Shown piece by piece: positions 10,839 to 20,799 of a stretch of DNA of 64,000 nt. The translations under genes and the position numbers were made by a program. The stretch lies in NCBI GenBank assembly GCA_964550795.1, contig CAZKBH010000018.1, positions 1 through 64,000 on the forward strand, read 5' to 3'. Every line of letters begins with the position of its first letter. Position 1 is the stretch's first letter. A model generated the notes under the pieces. The model was not told the DNA's origin, made no database searches, and was given only the letters and a program-made list of their open reading frames with translations. Source of the stretch: M3007 sp964550795. GTDB taxonomy: Bacteria; Bacteroidota; Bacteroidia; Chitinophagales; Saprospiraceae.

Positions 10839-13800
10839 CAAATCTTCACCAACTTCACCGCAGCACCTGCGCCATTTTCGGTGGCAATGCGGACCACGTA
10901 GTTGCCGGCGGGGAAGTTTTGCAGATCAATGTCTAACACATTTGCGCCCGCAGTGAGCGTTACTGCGCGGGACATCAAGGTTTCGCCCAGGAGGTTGGAA
11001 ACGAAGATATTAGCCCCCGAAGCGACTTTGGTTTGAAGGCTCAGTTGTGCAAAGTCGGTGGTAGGGTTGGGCGAGATTTTCAGATCAAAATTTTGATCCA
11101 CAAGATCCTCTGCACCCACCAGCAGGCTGCGCGTACCGTTTCCGTACCAAACGCCCCAATAGTGCGCCGATACAATTTGGCTGCTGTTGCCCTGTGGCTG
11201 GATTTTATTTGTAGCCAAATTTTGCAAACGCAGATCGTAGCCCGTTTGGTTGGGTTTTTCGTAGAGCAATTGGTTGTCGAGTCGGTTGTAGCTCGGCCAG
11301 CCCAGGTCACCGTTGTTGGCTACGATGAGATCATAATCGCCTGTTTCAGAATTGGCGCCGTAGATGTCGTGACGGATGGCGTTTTGCTCATCAATAAGGT
11401 CAAAAGTGATGATAAAAGGCGAGTTTTTGGCAATGGAAGGGTTGCCGATGCTTACTTTTTCAGGAAGTCCGGAGAAAAGTTTGGTAACGAACGCATCTCC
11501 TCCATCCGTGAATTGGTTGTTTTCCCAGAACTGCACAAAACCGACATCCCAGTATCCGATATTGTCGAGGCTGTTGTAGGCATCGTACATCAGGTATTGG
11601 TTGGAATAATCGAATTCCAGTACGTCCGCGTATTCCACATCGCCCGTAATCTGGCCCTGTGTGTAGGTGGGGTTGTATAGGAAATAGGTTTCAAACGCGC
11701 CAAACGGATCGGCCAAATCAAAGATATAAATACGGGGTTCTTCGAAATCCGTAATCCCTGCGATAAACCGTCCGTCTTTAGAGATGGCTACGTTGCGCCA
11801 CTCGGGCGCATTGCTCAACTGGGAAGTTACGAACGTGATTGGGTTATTTTGGTAGTTGATGCTAATCCCGAGGATATGGCCTTCATCGTTGACAAAAACA
11901 AGGTCGGTACCGTTATCCGTAATACTCGGGCGGTTTTTAACCCCGTTGGTGTACAAAGATCCGAGCACTTGCCCGGTACCGAGCGCGAGGTCCAGATTAT
12001 TCCCGTTATTGCTTGTGCAAAGGATAAAATCCTGTCCGGGGTTTGGGCTGAGTTGGCCGAGGTAATTGCCACTCGGGGCATTGCCCCCAATTCCGACGGT
12101 TGCAAAAGCATTGGCCGCGATATTCGCTACCGAAGCGCCGTAGAGATCCGTAGCGGCCTGAATCACGGCCAAGCGACAATCCACAAATTTGCTCGATTTC
12201 ACCATGTAGTCGCGTAGTGCTTTGTAGTACACTTGCTCGGCTCTGTTCATCCCAACGGACGCATTGCTTGCGAACAAGTAGTATGCGCGGTTGGCGATGC
12301 CCGAGTTAATGTGCACCCCACCGTTGTTTTGCGTGCCCATATACTGTTCGCTGGTATGTTCGGGTTGCCAGAAACCGGAGTTTGAAGGCTGGCCGTTGTG
12401 TGGGTTCGCCATATCGCGCAGGGCCGTGGGCAGGCCGCCGCCACTTTGCATCACGTCTTCGCCAATTTTCCAGTCGTTAGGATCCCCTTCAACCAAGTGA
12501 CCGAATACGTCGGAAAATGATTCGTTGAGCGCACCACTTTCGTTTTGGTAAATCAGGTTGGCGGTTTTTTCAATTACCCCGTGGGTCATCTCGTGGCCAC
12601 CTACATCGAGGCCGCGTGCGAGGGGTCTGAAGGTACTGCCACCATTGCCGTAAAACATGGCCGCCCCGTTCCAAAATGCGTTTTCCATCGAGGTTCCGTT
12701 GGCCTCCGTCACATTAGCGATGCTGATCACATTGCCACCTACGCCGTCAATAGAGTTTCGGCCAAACTTGCTGCTGAAGTAGTTGAAGCTTTGAATACCG
12801 TTGTAGTGGGCGCTGATGGCCGCTTGTCTGTTCGTAAAAGTTGAGCTACCAGAAGTAACCAGATTTATTTGAAAATTTTGATTTTCAGGAGAGGTATTGC
12901 CCGCATCTGCCGTCAAAATCACGCCCACAGGATCGCCGGGCATGTTCGATGAATTGGGCTTGAACATTGGTTTGCTCGCGTCTTCCAAGGTGAACTGGTT
13001 GCCAAATTGCCAGCCGCCCAAAGTGAAACTGCGGTTAACGCCGAGCAAATCCATACCACTCACGGTGACTGGTCCATCCATCAACGCGGTGTGTTCGCTG
13101 TGATGTTGGTGTAGTGGCTGAGGGGCAAGGGGCGATTCGGTGTTGTGTTTGCCGTGAGCGTGCCCCATCAAATTACAAGTGTGCTCGAAGGAATTCAGCA
13201 CCTCGCCCGTGGTTGCATCCAGAAACCATTCGGAACGGCTGAACACATTTGGACGGGCTGCTACGTGCCAGGCCAAACGTTCGCCGGCGAGTGCATCATT
13301 GAGGTGAAAAATCAACAACTCTGCCGTAAATGGCTGACCATCAATGAGTTTTAAATCTTCCGGAGTCCAATCGGTTTTAACATTGGAAAGTCCAATCTCG
13401 TTTTTAACTTTTGAAATGGCTGCTTCTGCGCTTATGCCAGGGGTGATGGAGGCAAGTTGTGGCGTCGGGTAATAGCGGCCATTCATGCGTTCGAATGCGC
13501 CGTTATTGGTGTGACAAACCACTTCGCCGCCCCAAACGGGCAAGCCGTTAAAAACCTGATCCATGCGGACGTGCGTGTTGCCCTGCTCGTCGTTATGAAT
13601 ATTTTTGGCTACAAATTCTGCGATGGGCTGTGCAATGCCCTGCGGCTGTAAGCTGGCGCAATATTCGAGTGCGCGTTGGCCCATGGGTTTGCTTTCAGCA
13701 GCGGTACCGGACGCGGATGTTTTGCCTTCAAAAAAGATAGGCAAACCGTTTTCACCGCGCACCAAAGCAACCGATGCGGGTGCAGAAACGCTGGATGGCT

Positions 13801-14002
13801 GTAAGGCGCTGAGCGGCGTTGCGCGCGGAGTGGCTACCCCAAATGGGTTAGGGGCCATGGGTACCACGGCTTTGCCAGGCCATGAGATGCTCGGGGTTGA
13901 AGGAGCTACACCGCTGCGGGTCGGCTTTGATTTGCTGTGTTGTGCAAAGGTAGGTGCTATGGAAACGGCCAATAGCACGAGGAGGGAAAGTACTTTTTTC
14001 AT
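10838..14002 (-). CDS. secreted M4 (thermolysin-type) zinc metallopeptidase with type A T9SS sorting domain
   Basis: 1054 residues from the internal start MKKVLSLLVLLAV at 14002, which gives a clean signal peptide (cleavage after about residue 21, TFAQ). The longer ORF start upstream is rejected. A fungalysin/thermolysin-type propeptide occupies about 60-290. The catalytic domain holds the zinc motif HEMTH (about 470-474), the third ligand in NESGALNESFSD, and the C-terminal HINSGIANRAYY. Next come about 300 residues that look like a degenerate beta-propeller (DGRFIAGITDFEEPRIYIFD). The last 80 residues form a type A sorting domain (LKISPNPTTDFAQLSLQ ... NYVVRIATENGAGAAVKLVKI). It probably degrades extracellular protein after T9SS export. 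The propeller-like insert is unusual for the family. Confidence 0.92.
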   Translation of the reverse strand: MKKVLSLLVLLAVSIAPTFAQHSKSKPTRSGVAPSTPSISWPGKAVVPMAPNPFGVATPRATPLSALQPSSVSAPASVALVRGENGLPIFFEGKTSASGTAAESKPMGQRALEYCASLQPQGIAQPIAEFVAKNIHNDEQGNTHVRMDQVFNGLPVWGGEVVCHTNNGAFERMNGRYYPTPQLASITPGISAEAAISKVKNEIGLSNVKTDWTPEDLKLIDGQPFTAELLIFHLNDALAGERLAWHVAARPNVFSRSEWFLDATTGEVLNSFEHTCNLMGHAHGKHNTESPLAPQPLHQHHSEHTALMDGPVTVSGMDLLGVNRSFTLGGWQFGNQFTLEDASKPMFKPNSSNMPGDPVGVILTADAGNTSPENQNFQINLVTSGSSTFTNRQAAISAHYNGIQSFNYFSSKFGRNSIDGVGGNVISIANVTEANGTSMENAFWNGAAMFYGNGGSTFRPLARGLDVGGHEMTHGVIEKTANLIYQNESGALNESFSDVFGHLVEGDPNDWKIGEDVMQSGGGLPTALRDMANPHNGQPSNSGFWQPEHTSEQYMGTQNNGGVHINSGIANRAYYLFASNASVGMNRAEQVYYKALRDYMVKSSKFVDCRLAVIQAATDLYGASVANIAANAFATVGIGGNAPSGNYLGQLSPNPGQDFILCTSNNGNNLDLALGTGQVLGSLYTNGVKNRPSITDNGTDLVFVNDEGHILGISINYQNNPITFVTSQLSNAPEWRNVAISKDGRFIAGITDFEEPRIYIFDLADPFGAFETYFLYNPTYTQGQITGDVEYADVLEFDYSNQYLMYDAYNSLDNIGYWDVGFVQFWENNQFTDGGDAFVTKLFSGLPEKVSIGNPSIAKNSPFIITFDLIDEQNAIRHDIYGANSETGDYDLIVANNGDLGWPSYNRLDNQLLYEKPNQTGYDLRLQNLATNKIQPQGNSSQIVSAHYWGVWYGNGTRSLLVGAEDLVDQNFDLKISPNPTTDFAQLSLQTKVASGANIFVSNLLGETLMSRAVTLTAGANVLDIDLQNFPAGNYVVRIATENGAGAAVKLVKI

Positions 14003-14163
14003 AAAAAGGAAGGTGGTGTGTAAAAGGCAGGCAGATTTGGGAAAGTACAAAGGTGGGAAATTCTTGATCTAAAGTGTAATCGTTTCCTGCACACTTCTGT
14101 GAATCAGGCCATACTTTTCTGCGATGATACCCGGCATGACGGGGTTTTAGGGGTAAGAAAGTA

Positions 14164-14195
14164 TGGCACACTTACATGGTTGGTGAGAGGTGCCA
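14164..14195 (-). terminator. possible terminator after the GH3 gene
   Basis: TGGCAC and GTGCCA arms separated by 20 bases, 28 bases beyond the GH3 stop codon on the minus strand. It shares the TGGCACAC...GTGCCAC and GCTTTT features of the stronger hairpin at 26511-26546, which also follows a minus-strand gene. The U tract is weak. Confidence 0.4.
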
Positions 14196-14222
14196 CACGC
14201 TTTTGAACACGCTCGGGCTGCC

Positions 14223-15725
14223 TTAGCATTGATTCCAATCTGCTAACCAAGCCGCAATTTTACGGTCGTTGGCCAGTCGTGGCACCTTGTTTTGCCCACC
14301 GAGTTTGCCCTCACTTTTCATGTATTCGCGGAAAGCATCGCGACGTAAGGGTCTGATAATCAGCGGCCGGAGGATGTTTCCGGTAATAAGATCATCGTAG
14401 TAAATATTCTGCTGGCGCATGGCTGCGTCCACTTGCAGGGAAAAATCCGCCAGATCATCGGGTGCATTGTCAAACTCGATGAACCATTCATGATAAGGCA
14501 AACCGCCCTCCGGAGGGGTCACCTGCGGCGCAACCGTGAATTCCACAATGCGCACACCGGCAGCGTTGGCCACCGGCAACAAACTCTCCTCCACTTCTTT
14601 CCCAATGACGTGTTCGCCAAACGCGGAAATGAAATGTTTGACCCGACCGCTCACCACGATTCGATATGGGTTTTTGCTTACAAACTGCACCGTATCCCCA
14701 ATGCTGTAGCCCCAAAGCCCCGCATTGGTGTGCAAAACGAGCGCGTAATTCACCCCAATTTCCACCTCGCCCAACCACAGTCGTGTAGGATTTTCTTTGA
14801 AAATTTCTTCGGCGGGCACAAACTCAAAAAACATGCCCGCATCTGCATTCAACAACAATCCCTGACTCGGGAACGCATCCTGAAATGCAATAAATCCCTC
14901 TGAGGCAGGGTATGTTTCTACGGTATCCAGCGGACCGCCCACCAGCTCCTCCAGTTTGGCCCTGTAGGGTTCAAAATTCACCCCGCCCCAAAAAAACGTG
15001 TTGTAATTCGGGTAAATCTCCCGGATTGTACGTTTGCCGCTGCGCTGTAAAAGCCGCTCGTAATACATCTGCACCCAGGGCGGAATGCCTGAAATGAGAC
15101 GCATATCGGCGTTTAGCGTCTCGTCCACAATACGTTCGAGCTTTTCTTCCCAATCTTCGATGCAGTTGGTTTCCCAGGAAGGCAGTTGGTTGGTACGCAG
15201 CCAGGCGGGCACCAGGTGATTGGAAATTCCGCTCAAACGCCCGGTCGGAATCCCGTTGATGATTTCCAATTCAGGGCTTCCGGACAGGAAAATCATTTTT
15301 CCATCCAGCCAATCCCCTTTACCGGTTTGGGCAAAAAAATTGAACGCAGCGTTGCGGGCTGTTCCAAAATGCAAGGGGGTGCTCTCCTTACTCATCGGGA
15401 TGTATTTAACCCCGGAGGTGGTGCCGCTCGTTTTGGCAAAATACGCGGGCAAGCCCGGCCACAAAACGTCCCGCTCGCCGGCTTTTACCCGTTCGATGTA
15501 GGGCTTCAAATCTTCGTAATCCCGAATAGGAACCGCTCGTTTGAAATCTTCGTAGGTTTTGATTTTGGAAAAATCATGGTCCCGCCCAAAGGCCGTATTG
15601 GCCGCCTTCTTTACCAGCTGCTGCATGGTTTTTTCCTGGCGTTCCACCGCGTTCGCCGACCAACGGGCAATGCTGCGGGCAATGTATTGCGCAAATGGGC
15701 GAACGAGCAAGGAGCGGAAGGCCAT
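14223..15725 (-). CDS. GH3 family acyl-acid-amido synthetase-like protein
   Basis: 500 residues, the usual GH3 length. GH3 proteins are ANL-superfamily adenylating enzymes. In plants they conjugate amino acids to auxin or jasmonate, and bacterial members are common in Bacteroidota but their substrates are mostly unknown. Visible features: the ATP-binding loop AKTSGTTSGVKYIPMS (about 94-109), WGGVNFEPYRAKLEEL, ETYPASEGFIAFQD, the hinge-region segment NAGLWGYSIGDTVQFV and ISAFGEHV. It starts with ATG at 15725. A minus-strand TATCTTTG at 15788-15795 matches the phylum's -7 box about 62 bases upstream. Neighbours give no functional clue. Confidence 0.88.
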   Translation of the reverse strand: MAFRSLLVRPFAQYIARSIARWSANAVERQEKTMQQLVKKAANTAFGRDHDFSKIKTYEDFKRAVPIRDYEDLKPYIERVKAGERDVLWPGLPAYFAKTSGTTSGVKYIPMSKESTPLHFGTARNAAFNFFAQTGKGDWLDGKMIFLSGSPELEIINGIPTGRLSGISNHLVPAWLRTNQLPSWETNCIEDWEEKLERIVDETLNADMRLISGIPPWVQMYYERLLQRSGKRTIREIYPNYNTFFWGGVNFEPYRAKLEELVGGPLDTVETYPASEGFIAFQDAFPSQGLLLNADAGMFFEFVPAEEIFKENPTRLWLGEVEIGVNYALVLHTNAGLWGYSIGDTVQFVSKNPYRIVVSGRVKHFISAFGEHVIGKEVEESLLPVANAAGVRIVEFTVAPQVTPPEGGLPYHEWFIEFDNAPDDLADFSLQVDAAMRQQNIYYDDLITGNILRPLIIRPLRRDAFREYMKSEGKLGGQNKVPRLANDRKIAAWLADWNQC

Positions 15726-15813
15726 GTATTATGATTTAGGTGATCTAAGTAACACGTTTTATTAGCCTTTTGGGGAAAACTATCCCGCAAAGATAAGGCG
15801 ACAAAAATCACAG

Positions 15814-17751
15814 TCAAGTACGAACCAATCTCCCCCTGCCAACCGCCTCCCCTGCAGAAATCCGATACGCGAACACACCTTTTCCCGGCAAATCTGTATT
15901 CAAAAGGCGAATGGTCTGCAAGCCCGAGCCTACGTTGTAGGTTTGAGACACCACCTTCCGACCATTCAGATCAAACACTTCAAGCAGGACAGAAGCCGGT
16001 TTTTCGGTCAAAATTTCAAAAGTAGTTTCGGTAGCAAACGGATTTGGGCGAGGCGGGAAAAAAGTGGCAGAGGCATGGCTTTGCTCCCCAAAATGCAGGA
16101 TCATGGGCCGCCGCTCCGTGCCACGGGGGCCTTCGACGGTATAGATTTCCGGGCGGAGTTTTTCGGCATTTAAAAACAGGGCTTCTGACACTTGAATGTC
16201 TTGTAATGCCTTGATTTTCAGTCTAAAAATCGCTTTTTTGGAATCAAAAACCTGGCCGGCGCCATCGGCCCACAAGGCGCGAATTTCGTGGCCGTGCAGT
16301 ACGTAATGATCTTCCGGCAAACCCTCCAGCCCTACAATTTGAACTTTAGAAGGCTCGGCATCCATGGCTAGTTGCCAACCTTCGAGCACACTTGTTTCGG
16401 TCAAATGAAAGGTCACGACGGCCTCTTCCCCCTTTTTAAGCCATTGATCTTTTGCCTGGAGCAACATCGGTGGAGCCGTGTACCGATCATCCGCGCCGGG
16501 CTCTCCCGTGAGCAGCGCGGAGCCATTCACATCGCCGTATTTAATGCCAACAAAATTGAGGTTGTTGAACGTGCGGTCGTCCACCAGATTATTAAGCACA
16601 ATTTGGTAGGTATCCACCAAAGCGTTAAAATTGGATACTTGTGCGGGATTGGGAGCGGGCCTCGTAATCCGCCATGCGGGCACGAGCGGAAAGCTGTCGT
16701 AAATGCCCAGGATCAGCTTGCGGGTTTCTACGATGTCAAAGGTGGTCACGGACTTGCTATTCGAAACGTCGGCAGCTACCGTCTGGTAGAGGCTGGTAAA
16801 AGGTTCCAAGCCTAAAATGTGTTTAGAAATTAGCACCAAATCGAAGGTTGTGACACCTGTCAACGGACCACTCCGACGTTCTCCCCGAATCGTGGCGACA
16901 TAGTCGTTTCCAAATGGGATGTCTTCTAAATGTACTGTATAACAGGAGTCTTCGATGGTTTGACTGGAATTGGCTGAAAAAGGATTGAGGGTACCGGGAG
17001 CCGTTTCGAAACTGGTATTTAGTTTGAAATTGGAAAGTTTAAGGTTGCCCCCGGATTTTGCGCAGCCATTGAAGTAAATATCTGCATCGTTGTTGCAATC
17101 GCACTCGTTTTCGCCATCTTGCACCACTACGTAATTATTGCAAACATTGGCCAGGCCGTTTTGGTCCCTCACCCACACCTCTATGGGGTTTAATCCTTTC
17201 TCACAGGAGCCGAACGTAATACTATCTTGATTTGGGAAGCCCATGCCATCGCCCGCTTTTCGGATGCCGAATTCGAGTTCGTTGTTGGGCGTACAATTGT
17301 CTGACAGATTAAGGATAAACTGCGATGGCGTGAAACTTAGTGCACAATCTGGCGCTGCCAAGCTCTGAGTTAATCCATTAATGCACAATAGATTAGGTGG
17401 CTGACAGTCTTTAATGGTGAACAAATAAGTACATTGAATCAGGTTGCCACAATTGTCGTTTGCTCTCCAGACTATCCGATGTGTACCTTCAGCAAAACCG
17501 CCAGAAACAGTGTCGTTGAAGGACTGTATATCCATCACATTGTCGTTGTTTAGGTCAATCCTGTAGGAATAGCTTATATTTGGGCTACCGCAGTTGGTTA
17601 CGGCTTTTTCAGTCAGGAAGACTTCGCCTTGTGCACAGCTGTTCAGGTTCAGACAAAAGGTTTTATCCGAACACTCCGTAATCCAGGAAATGGGCTGAGC
17701 CGCTAATCCAAGAGGAAGGAGAAGAGAAAGAAAAAGTGTAAATCGCGTCAT
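15814..17751 (-). CDS. secreted protein with dockerin-like segment and type A T9SS sorting domain
   Basis: 645 residues. Signal peptide 1-18 (MTRFTLFLSLLLPLGLAAQ). The N-terminal third is cysteine-rich and HYR-like (GTHRIVWRANDNCGNLIQCTYLFTIKD). The middle, about 300-365, contains two helices each preceded by a loop (GVTTFDLVLISKHILG; DVSNSKSVTTFDIVETRKLILG), the layout of a type I dockerin duplicated F-hand with partly eroded calcium ligands. A cohesin- or beta-sandwich-like region follows. The last 75 residues are a type A sorting domain (RPNPFATETTFEILTEKPASV ... VFAYRISAGEA). The function is unknown. It could be a surface scaffold or adhesin component. Confidence 0.8.
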   Translation of the reverse strand: MTRFTLFLSLLLPLGLAAQPISWITECSDKTFCLNLNSCAQGEVFLTEKAVTNCGSPNISYSYRIDLNNDNVMDIQSFNDTVSGGFAEGTHRIVWRANDNCGNLIQCTYLFTIKDCQPPNLLCINGLTQSLAAPDCALSFTPSQFILNLSDNCTPNNELEFGIRKAGDGMGFPNQDSITFGSCEKGLNPIEVWVRDQNGLANVCNNYVVVQDGENECDCNNDADIYFNGCAKSGGNLKLSNFKLNTSFETAPGTLNPFSANSSQTIEDSCYTVHLEDIPFGNDYVATIRGERRSGPLTGVTTFDLVLISKHILGLEPFTSLYQTVAADVSNSKSVTTFDIVETRKLILGIYDSFPLVPAWRITRPAPNPAQVSNFNALVDTYQIVLNNLVDDRTFNNLNFVGIKYGDVNGSALLTGEPGADDRYTAPPMLLQAKDQWLKKGEEAVVTFHLTETSVLEGWQLAMDAEPSKVQIVGLEGLPEDHYVLHGHEIRALWADGAGQVFDSKKAIFRLKIKALQDIQVSEALFLNAEKLRPEIYTVEGPRGTERRPMILHFGEQSHASATFFPPRPNPFATETTFEILTEKPASVLLEVFDLNGRKVVSQTYNVGSGLQTIRLLNTDLPGKGVFAYRISAGEAVGRGRLVRT

Positions 17752-17780
17752 GGAATAAAAGATTATTTTTCAAAAGTCAG

Positions 17781-17812
17781 CAAAAATAGTTCCAAAACGT
17801 CCGTTTTTTCAA
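17781..17812 (-). promoter_or_regulatory. putative promoter of the dockerin-like T9SS gene
   Basis: Minus-strand TATTTTTG (-7 box, 17781-17788) with TTG 21 bases upstream (17810-17812). It lies 30 bases before the start codon at 17751. The -33 box is only a partial match. Confidence 0.4.
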
Positions 17813-17925
17813 GTATTTCTATTTTGTTTAAGTTTTTTTGCCCAAAAGGTTAAACAAAACTGAGTTCGCCCGTGTTTAGCCGCGACGTTTGTGATGTTAT
17901 TTTTCGCTGTTCCATCCTTTTTATC

Positions 17926-19416
17926 GTGAAGAAAGTAATTGTTATTGGTTCTGGTTTCGCTGGCTTGTCGGCAGCATGCTGTTTGGCCAAGGAGGGCTTC
18001 CAGGTCACTATTTTAGAAAAAAACGACGGCCTCGGTGGCCGTGCGCGCACCTTTAGCACTGAAGGTTTTGTGTTTGATATGGGGCCATCCTGGTATTGGA
18101 TGCCGGATGTTTTCGAGGATTTTTTCGCGCTTTTTGGCAAAAAAGTCTCCGATTATTACGAACTCGTCCGGCTTGACCCATCCTATCAGGTTTTTTTTGG
18201 GCCAAACGATCAGGAGGATGTGCCAGCGCAAATGACGGATCTAGAGGCGTTTTTTGAACGAATCGAACCCGGAAGCACGCCTAATCTGCGAAAATTTTTA
18301 GCCGAAGCGGAGTATAAATACCGGGTGGGCATGGGTGAATTTGTACACAAGCCCAGCCACAGTTTGTGGGAATTCGCAGATGCGCGGGTGTTGTCGAGTC
18401 TGGTTAAATTGCAAATGTTCACCCCCATTTCGAAGCATGTTCGGAAGCTATTCAAGCACGAAAAACTGATTCAACTGCTGGAGTTTCCGGTGCTTTTTTT
18501 GGGAGCAACCCCTCAAAATACCCCCGCGCTGTATAGCCTGATGAATTATGCGGATATGGCCTTAGGCACCTGGTATCCCATGGGTGGCATGTTCAAAATT
18601 GTGGAAGGAATGGCCACACTCGCCCGAGAATTAGGCGTAGAAATACGGCCCAGTCATGAAGTGATGCACATCGAAACACATAATGGTAAAGCCCTTGCAG
18701 CCATTACAACGGATGGAAAACGCCACGAAGCAGATGCATTTGTAGGCAGCGCGGATTACCATCACATCGAAACAAAATTGCTGGATTCCGCGGATCGGAA
18801 CTACCGGGAAAGCTATTGGAAATCAAGGGTTATGGCGCCCTCCAGCCTCTTGTGGTACGTTGGCGTGAATACACGTTTGAGTGGTTTAAAACATCATAAT
18901 CTTTTCTTCGACGAGGACTTTGGAGTGCATTCGGAGGAAATTTACACCAATCCTCAGTGGCCCAGTAAACCACTTTTTTACGCCAGTGTGCCGTCGGTTA
19001 CGGATCCAAATGTGGCTCCGGAGGGCTGTGAAAATTTGTTTCTGCTCATTCCGGTGGCTCCCGGCCTGGAAGATACGCCTGAAATTCGTGCCCATTATTT
19101 TGATGTAGTTTTAGGACGGCTGGAGCGCCATACAGGCCAAAACATTCGCCAACACATTGTATATCAACGCAGTTTTGCGCACACCGATTTTGTAGAAGAT
19201 TACCACGCTTTCCGCGGAAATGCCTACGGATTGGCCAATACATTGCTTCAAACCGCCTTTCTGAAGCCAAAGATGAAAAATCGCCAACTTTCAAACCTTT
19301 GGTACACCGGACAATTAACCGTGCCCGGCCCCGGCGTACCACCCTCGCTAATCAGCGGACAAGTCGTGGCGGGGGAGGTCAAAAAGTGGTCGGAAAGTGG
19401 AGATGTTCGAAAATAA
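17926..19416 (+). CDS. crtI: phytoene desaturase (carotenoid biosynthesis)
   Basis: 496 residues from GTG at 17926. An upstream GTG at 17872 would add 18 residues that do not fit the family, since conserved sequence begins at KKVIVIGSGFAGLSAA, the FAD-binding GxGxxG motif, within the first 17 residues. The rest follows CrtI: LEKNDGLGGRARTF, FDMGPSWYWMPDVFEDFF, and the C-terminal LWYTGQLTVPGPGVPPSLISGQVV. It desaturates phytoene to lycopene or neurosporene at the inner membrane. crtB follows 79 bases downstream on the same strand, so the pair likely forms an operon that makes the coloured backbone. No cyclase or hydroxylase gene is present in the window. Confidence 0.93.
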   Translation: MKKVIVIGSGFAGLSAACCLAKEGFQVTILEKNDGLGGRARTFSTEGFVFDMGPSWYWMPDVFEDFFALFGKKVSDYYELVRLDPSYQVFFGPNDQEDVPAQMTDLEAFFERIEPGSTPNLRKFLAEAEYKYRVGMGEFVHKPSHSLWEFADARVLSSLVKLQMFTPISKHVRKLFKHEKLIQLLEFPVLFLGATPQNTPALYSLMNYADMALGTWYPMGGMFKIVEGMATLARELGVEIRPSHEVMHIETHNGKALAAITTDGKRHEADAFVGSADYHHIETKLLDSADRNYRESYWKSRVMAPSSLLWYVGVNTRLSGLKHHNLFFDEDFGVHSEEIYTNPQWPSKPLFYASVPSVTDPNVAPEGCENLFLLIPVAPGLEDTPEIRAHYFDVVLGRLERHTGQNIRQHIVYQRSFAHTDFVEDYHAFRGNAYGLANTLLQTAFLKPKMKNRQLSNLWYTGQLTVPGPGVPPSLISGQVVAGEVKKWSESGDVRK

Positions 19417-19495
19417 GTACCGATTGTTTCATTGATACTAAGTGAAGCCCCCATCTTCCAATTGATTTTAAAAATTGAAACTACCAACGATAGTT

Positions 19496-20338
19496 ATGAA
19501 CCATCTCGAACTTTACCACCGTACCTGCGCTGAATGCAGCAAGCTTATCACGAGGCGTTATAGCACCTCGTTTTCTCTGGGTATTAAACTGTTCCATCAG
19601 CGTCTCCAAGCGCCAATTTATGGCATTTATGGATTCGTTCGTTTTGCCGATGAGATCGTGGATACCTTCCATGACTATCCAAAAGCTGAACTTTTTGAGC
19701 GGTTTAAAGCAGACACCTGGCGCGCTATTGAGGAGGGCATCAGCCTGAACCCGGTGTTACATTCTTTTCAGCAGGTGATTCATAAATACGGCATCGAACA
19801 TGAGCTGATTGTGGCGTTCCTCGACAGCATGGAAATGGATTTAACGGAATCCACTTTTGATCCAGAAGGCTATAACGAATATATTTATGGATCGGCAGAG
19901 GTGGTTGGCCTGATGTGTCTGCGCGTTTTTTGTGAAGGGAATGATGCTGAATATCAACGACTTAAAGCATCCGCCCGAAGACTGGGTGCGGCGTTTCAAA
20001 AAATAAATTTCCTCCGCGACATCAAAAGTGATCACGAAGAACGGGGTCGGGTGTACTTCCCAGGGGTGGATTTCAGCCGCTTCACGCAGGAGGATAAATG
20101 GCGCATTGAGGCGGACATTAAACTGGATTTTGATGCCGCTTTAGAGGGTATTCGGGAATTGCCCAAAGGTGCGCGATTGGGGGTGTATCTCGCCTACAAA
20201 TACTACACGCACTTGTTTTTGAAAATAAAAAGTGCCCCACCACAGCGGGTAGCACAGGAGCGTTTCCGACTGTCCAGCAAACGAAAAGTGTATCTTTTGT
20301 GCAGTTCGGCGCTGCGCCATCAGTTGGGGGTGTTGTAG
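19496..20338 (+). CDS. crtB: phytoene synthase
   Basis: 280 residues from ATG at 19496 (an in-frame TTG at 19475 is less likely). It condenses two geranylgeranyl diphosphates into phytoene. Both aspartate-rich metal and diphosphate motifs of the squalene/phytoene synthase family are visible: DEIVD at about 48-52, and DIKSDHEERGRVYFP at about 177-191. YSTSFSLGIKLF near the N terminus and KINFLRDI are also typical. The position directly after crtI supports phytoene synthase rather than squalene synthase. Confidence 0.93.
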   Translation: MNHLELYHRTCAECSKLITRRYSTSFSLGIKLFHQRLQAPIYGIYGFVRFADEIVDTFHDYPKAELFERFKADTWRAIEEGISLNPVLHSFQQVIHKYGIEHELIVAFLDSMEMDLTESTFDPEGYNEYIYGSAEVVGLMCLRVFCEGNDAEYQRLKASARRLGAAFQKINFLRDIKSDHEERGRVYFPGVDFSRFTQEDKWRIEADIKLDFDAALEGIRELPKGARLGVYLAYKYYTHLFLKIKSAPPQRVAQERFRLSSKRKVYLLCSSALRHQLGVL

Positions 20339-20386
20339 AAGGGGTACTTGGTTCTGACTTGGGTATTGCGTCAAATTAGGGTTACG

Positions 20387-20647
20387 CTACTCCCCGCTAC
20401 GCCAGCGCTCCAAATGTTTTTTCAAGCCCTCTTTATTTTCCCGATAAACCTTCGCACCGCGGGTAGCCGTGACGATGCTGCAGGGCACTTCCCTGGCAAC
20501 TTCACGCTGCGAGCAACCGCGGTCAAATGCTTCAAAAATACGCCAGCGTTCGAGCATCATCGCCCGTTCGTTTTCGGTGAAGGTTAATTGTAAAAGTTCG
20601 TTGAATTCCTGCTCGCTGAGCGTGGTTTGAAAAAGTTGATACAACAT
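20387..20647 (-). CDS. TrpR/YerC-like helix-turn-helix protein
   Basis: 86 residues, compatible with the short all-helical Trp repressor superfamily (TrpR and YerC/YecD type). The DNA-binding helix-turn-helix is visible as GCSQREVAREVPCSIVTATRGAKVYR (about 44-69, given here as a range with key residues QREVA and TATRG). Whether it binds tryptophan cannot be told. A TrpE-like gene lies 10 kb away, but no operator is recognisable in front of either. It converges on crtB, with 48 bases between the stop codons. Confidence 0.75.
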   Translation of the reverse strand: MLYQLFQTTLSEQEFNELLQLTFTENERAMMLERWRIFEAFDRGCSQREVAREVPCSIVTATRGAKVYRENKEGLKKHLERWRSGE

Positions 20648-20799
20648 AATAGGGAAACCGAAGGGGGTGATGGCGTAGTTGTCAATCGAATCAATTCAAT
20701 TAACATTGGGTGCACAAATTTAGCGCAGTTTTTTGAAACGCCGACTAAACGTCACACCGAAGCATGACAAAAAATCGAAGCATTGAATTTAAAAACATT

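Noticed and set aside
11033..14072. Plus-strand ORFs of up to 215 codons opposite the M4 peptidase
   Set aside because: The peptidase frame has signal peptide, zinc site and sorting domain; the opposite ORFs have no recognisable features.
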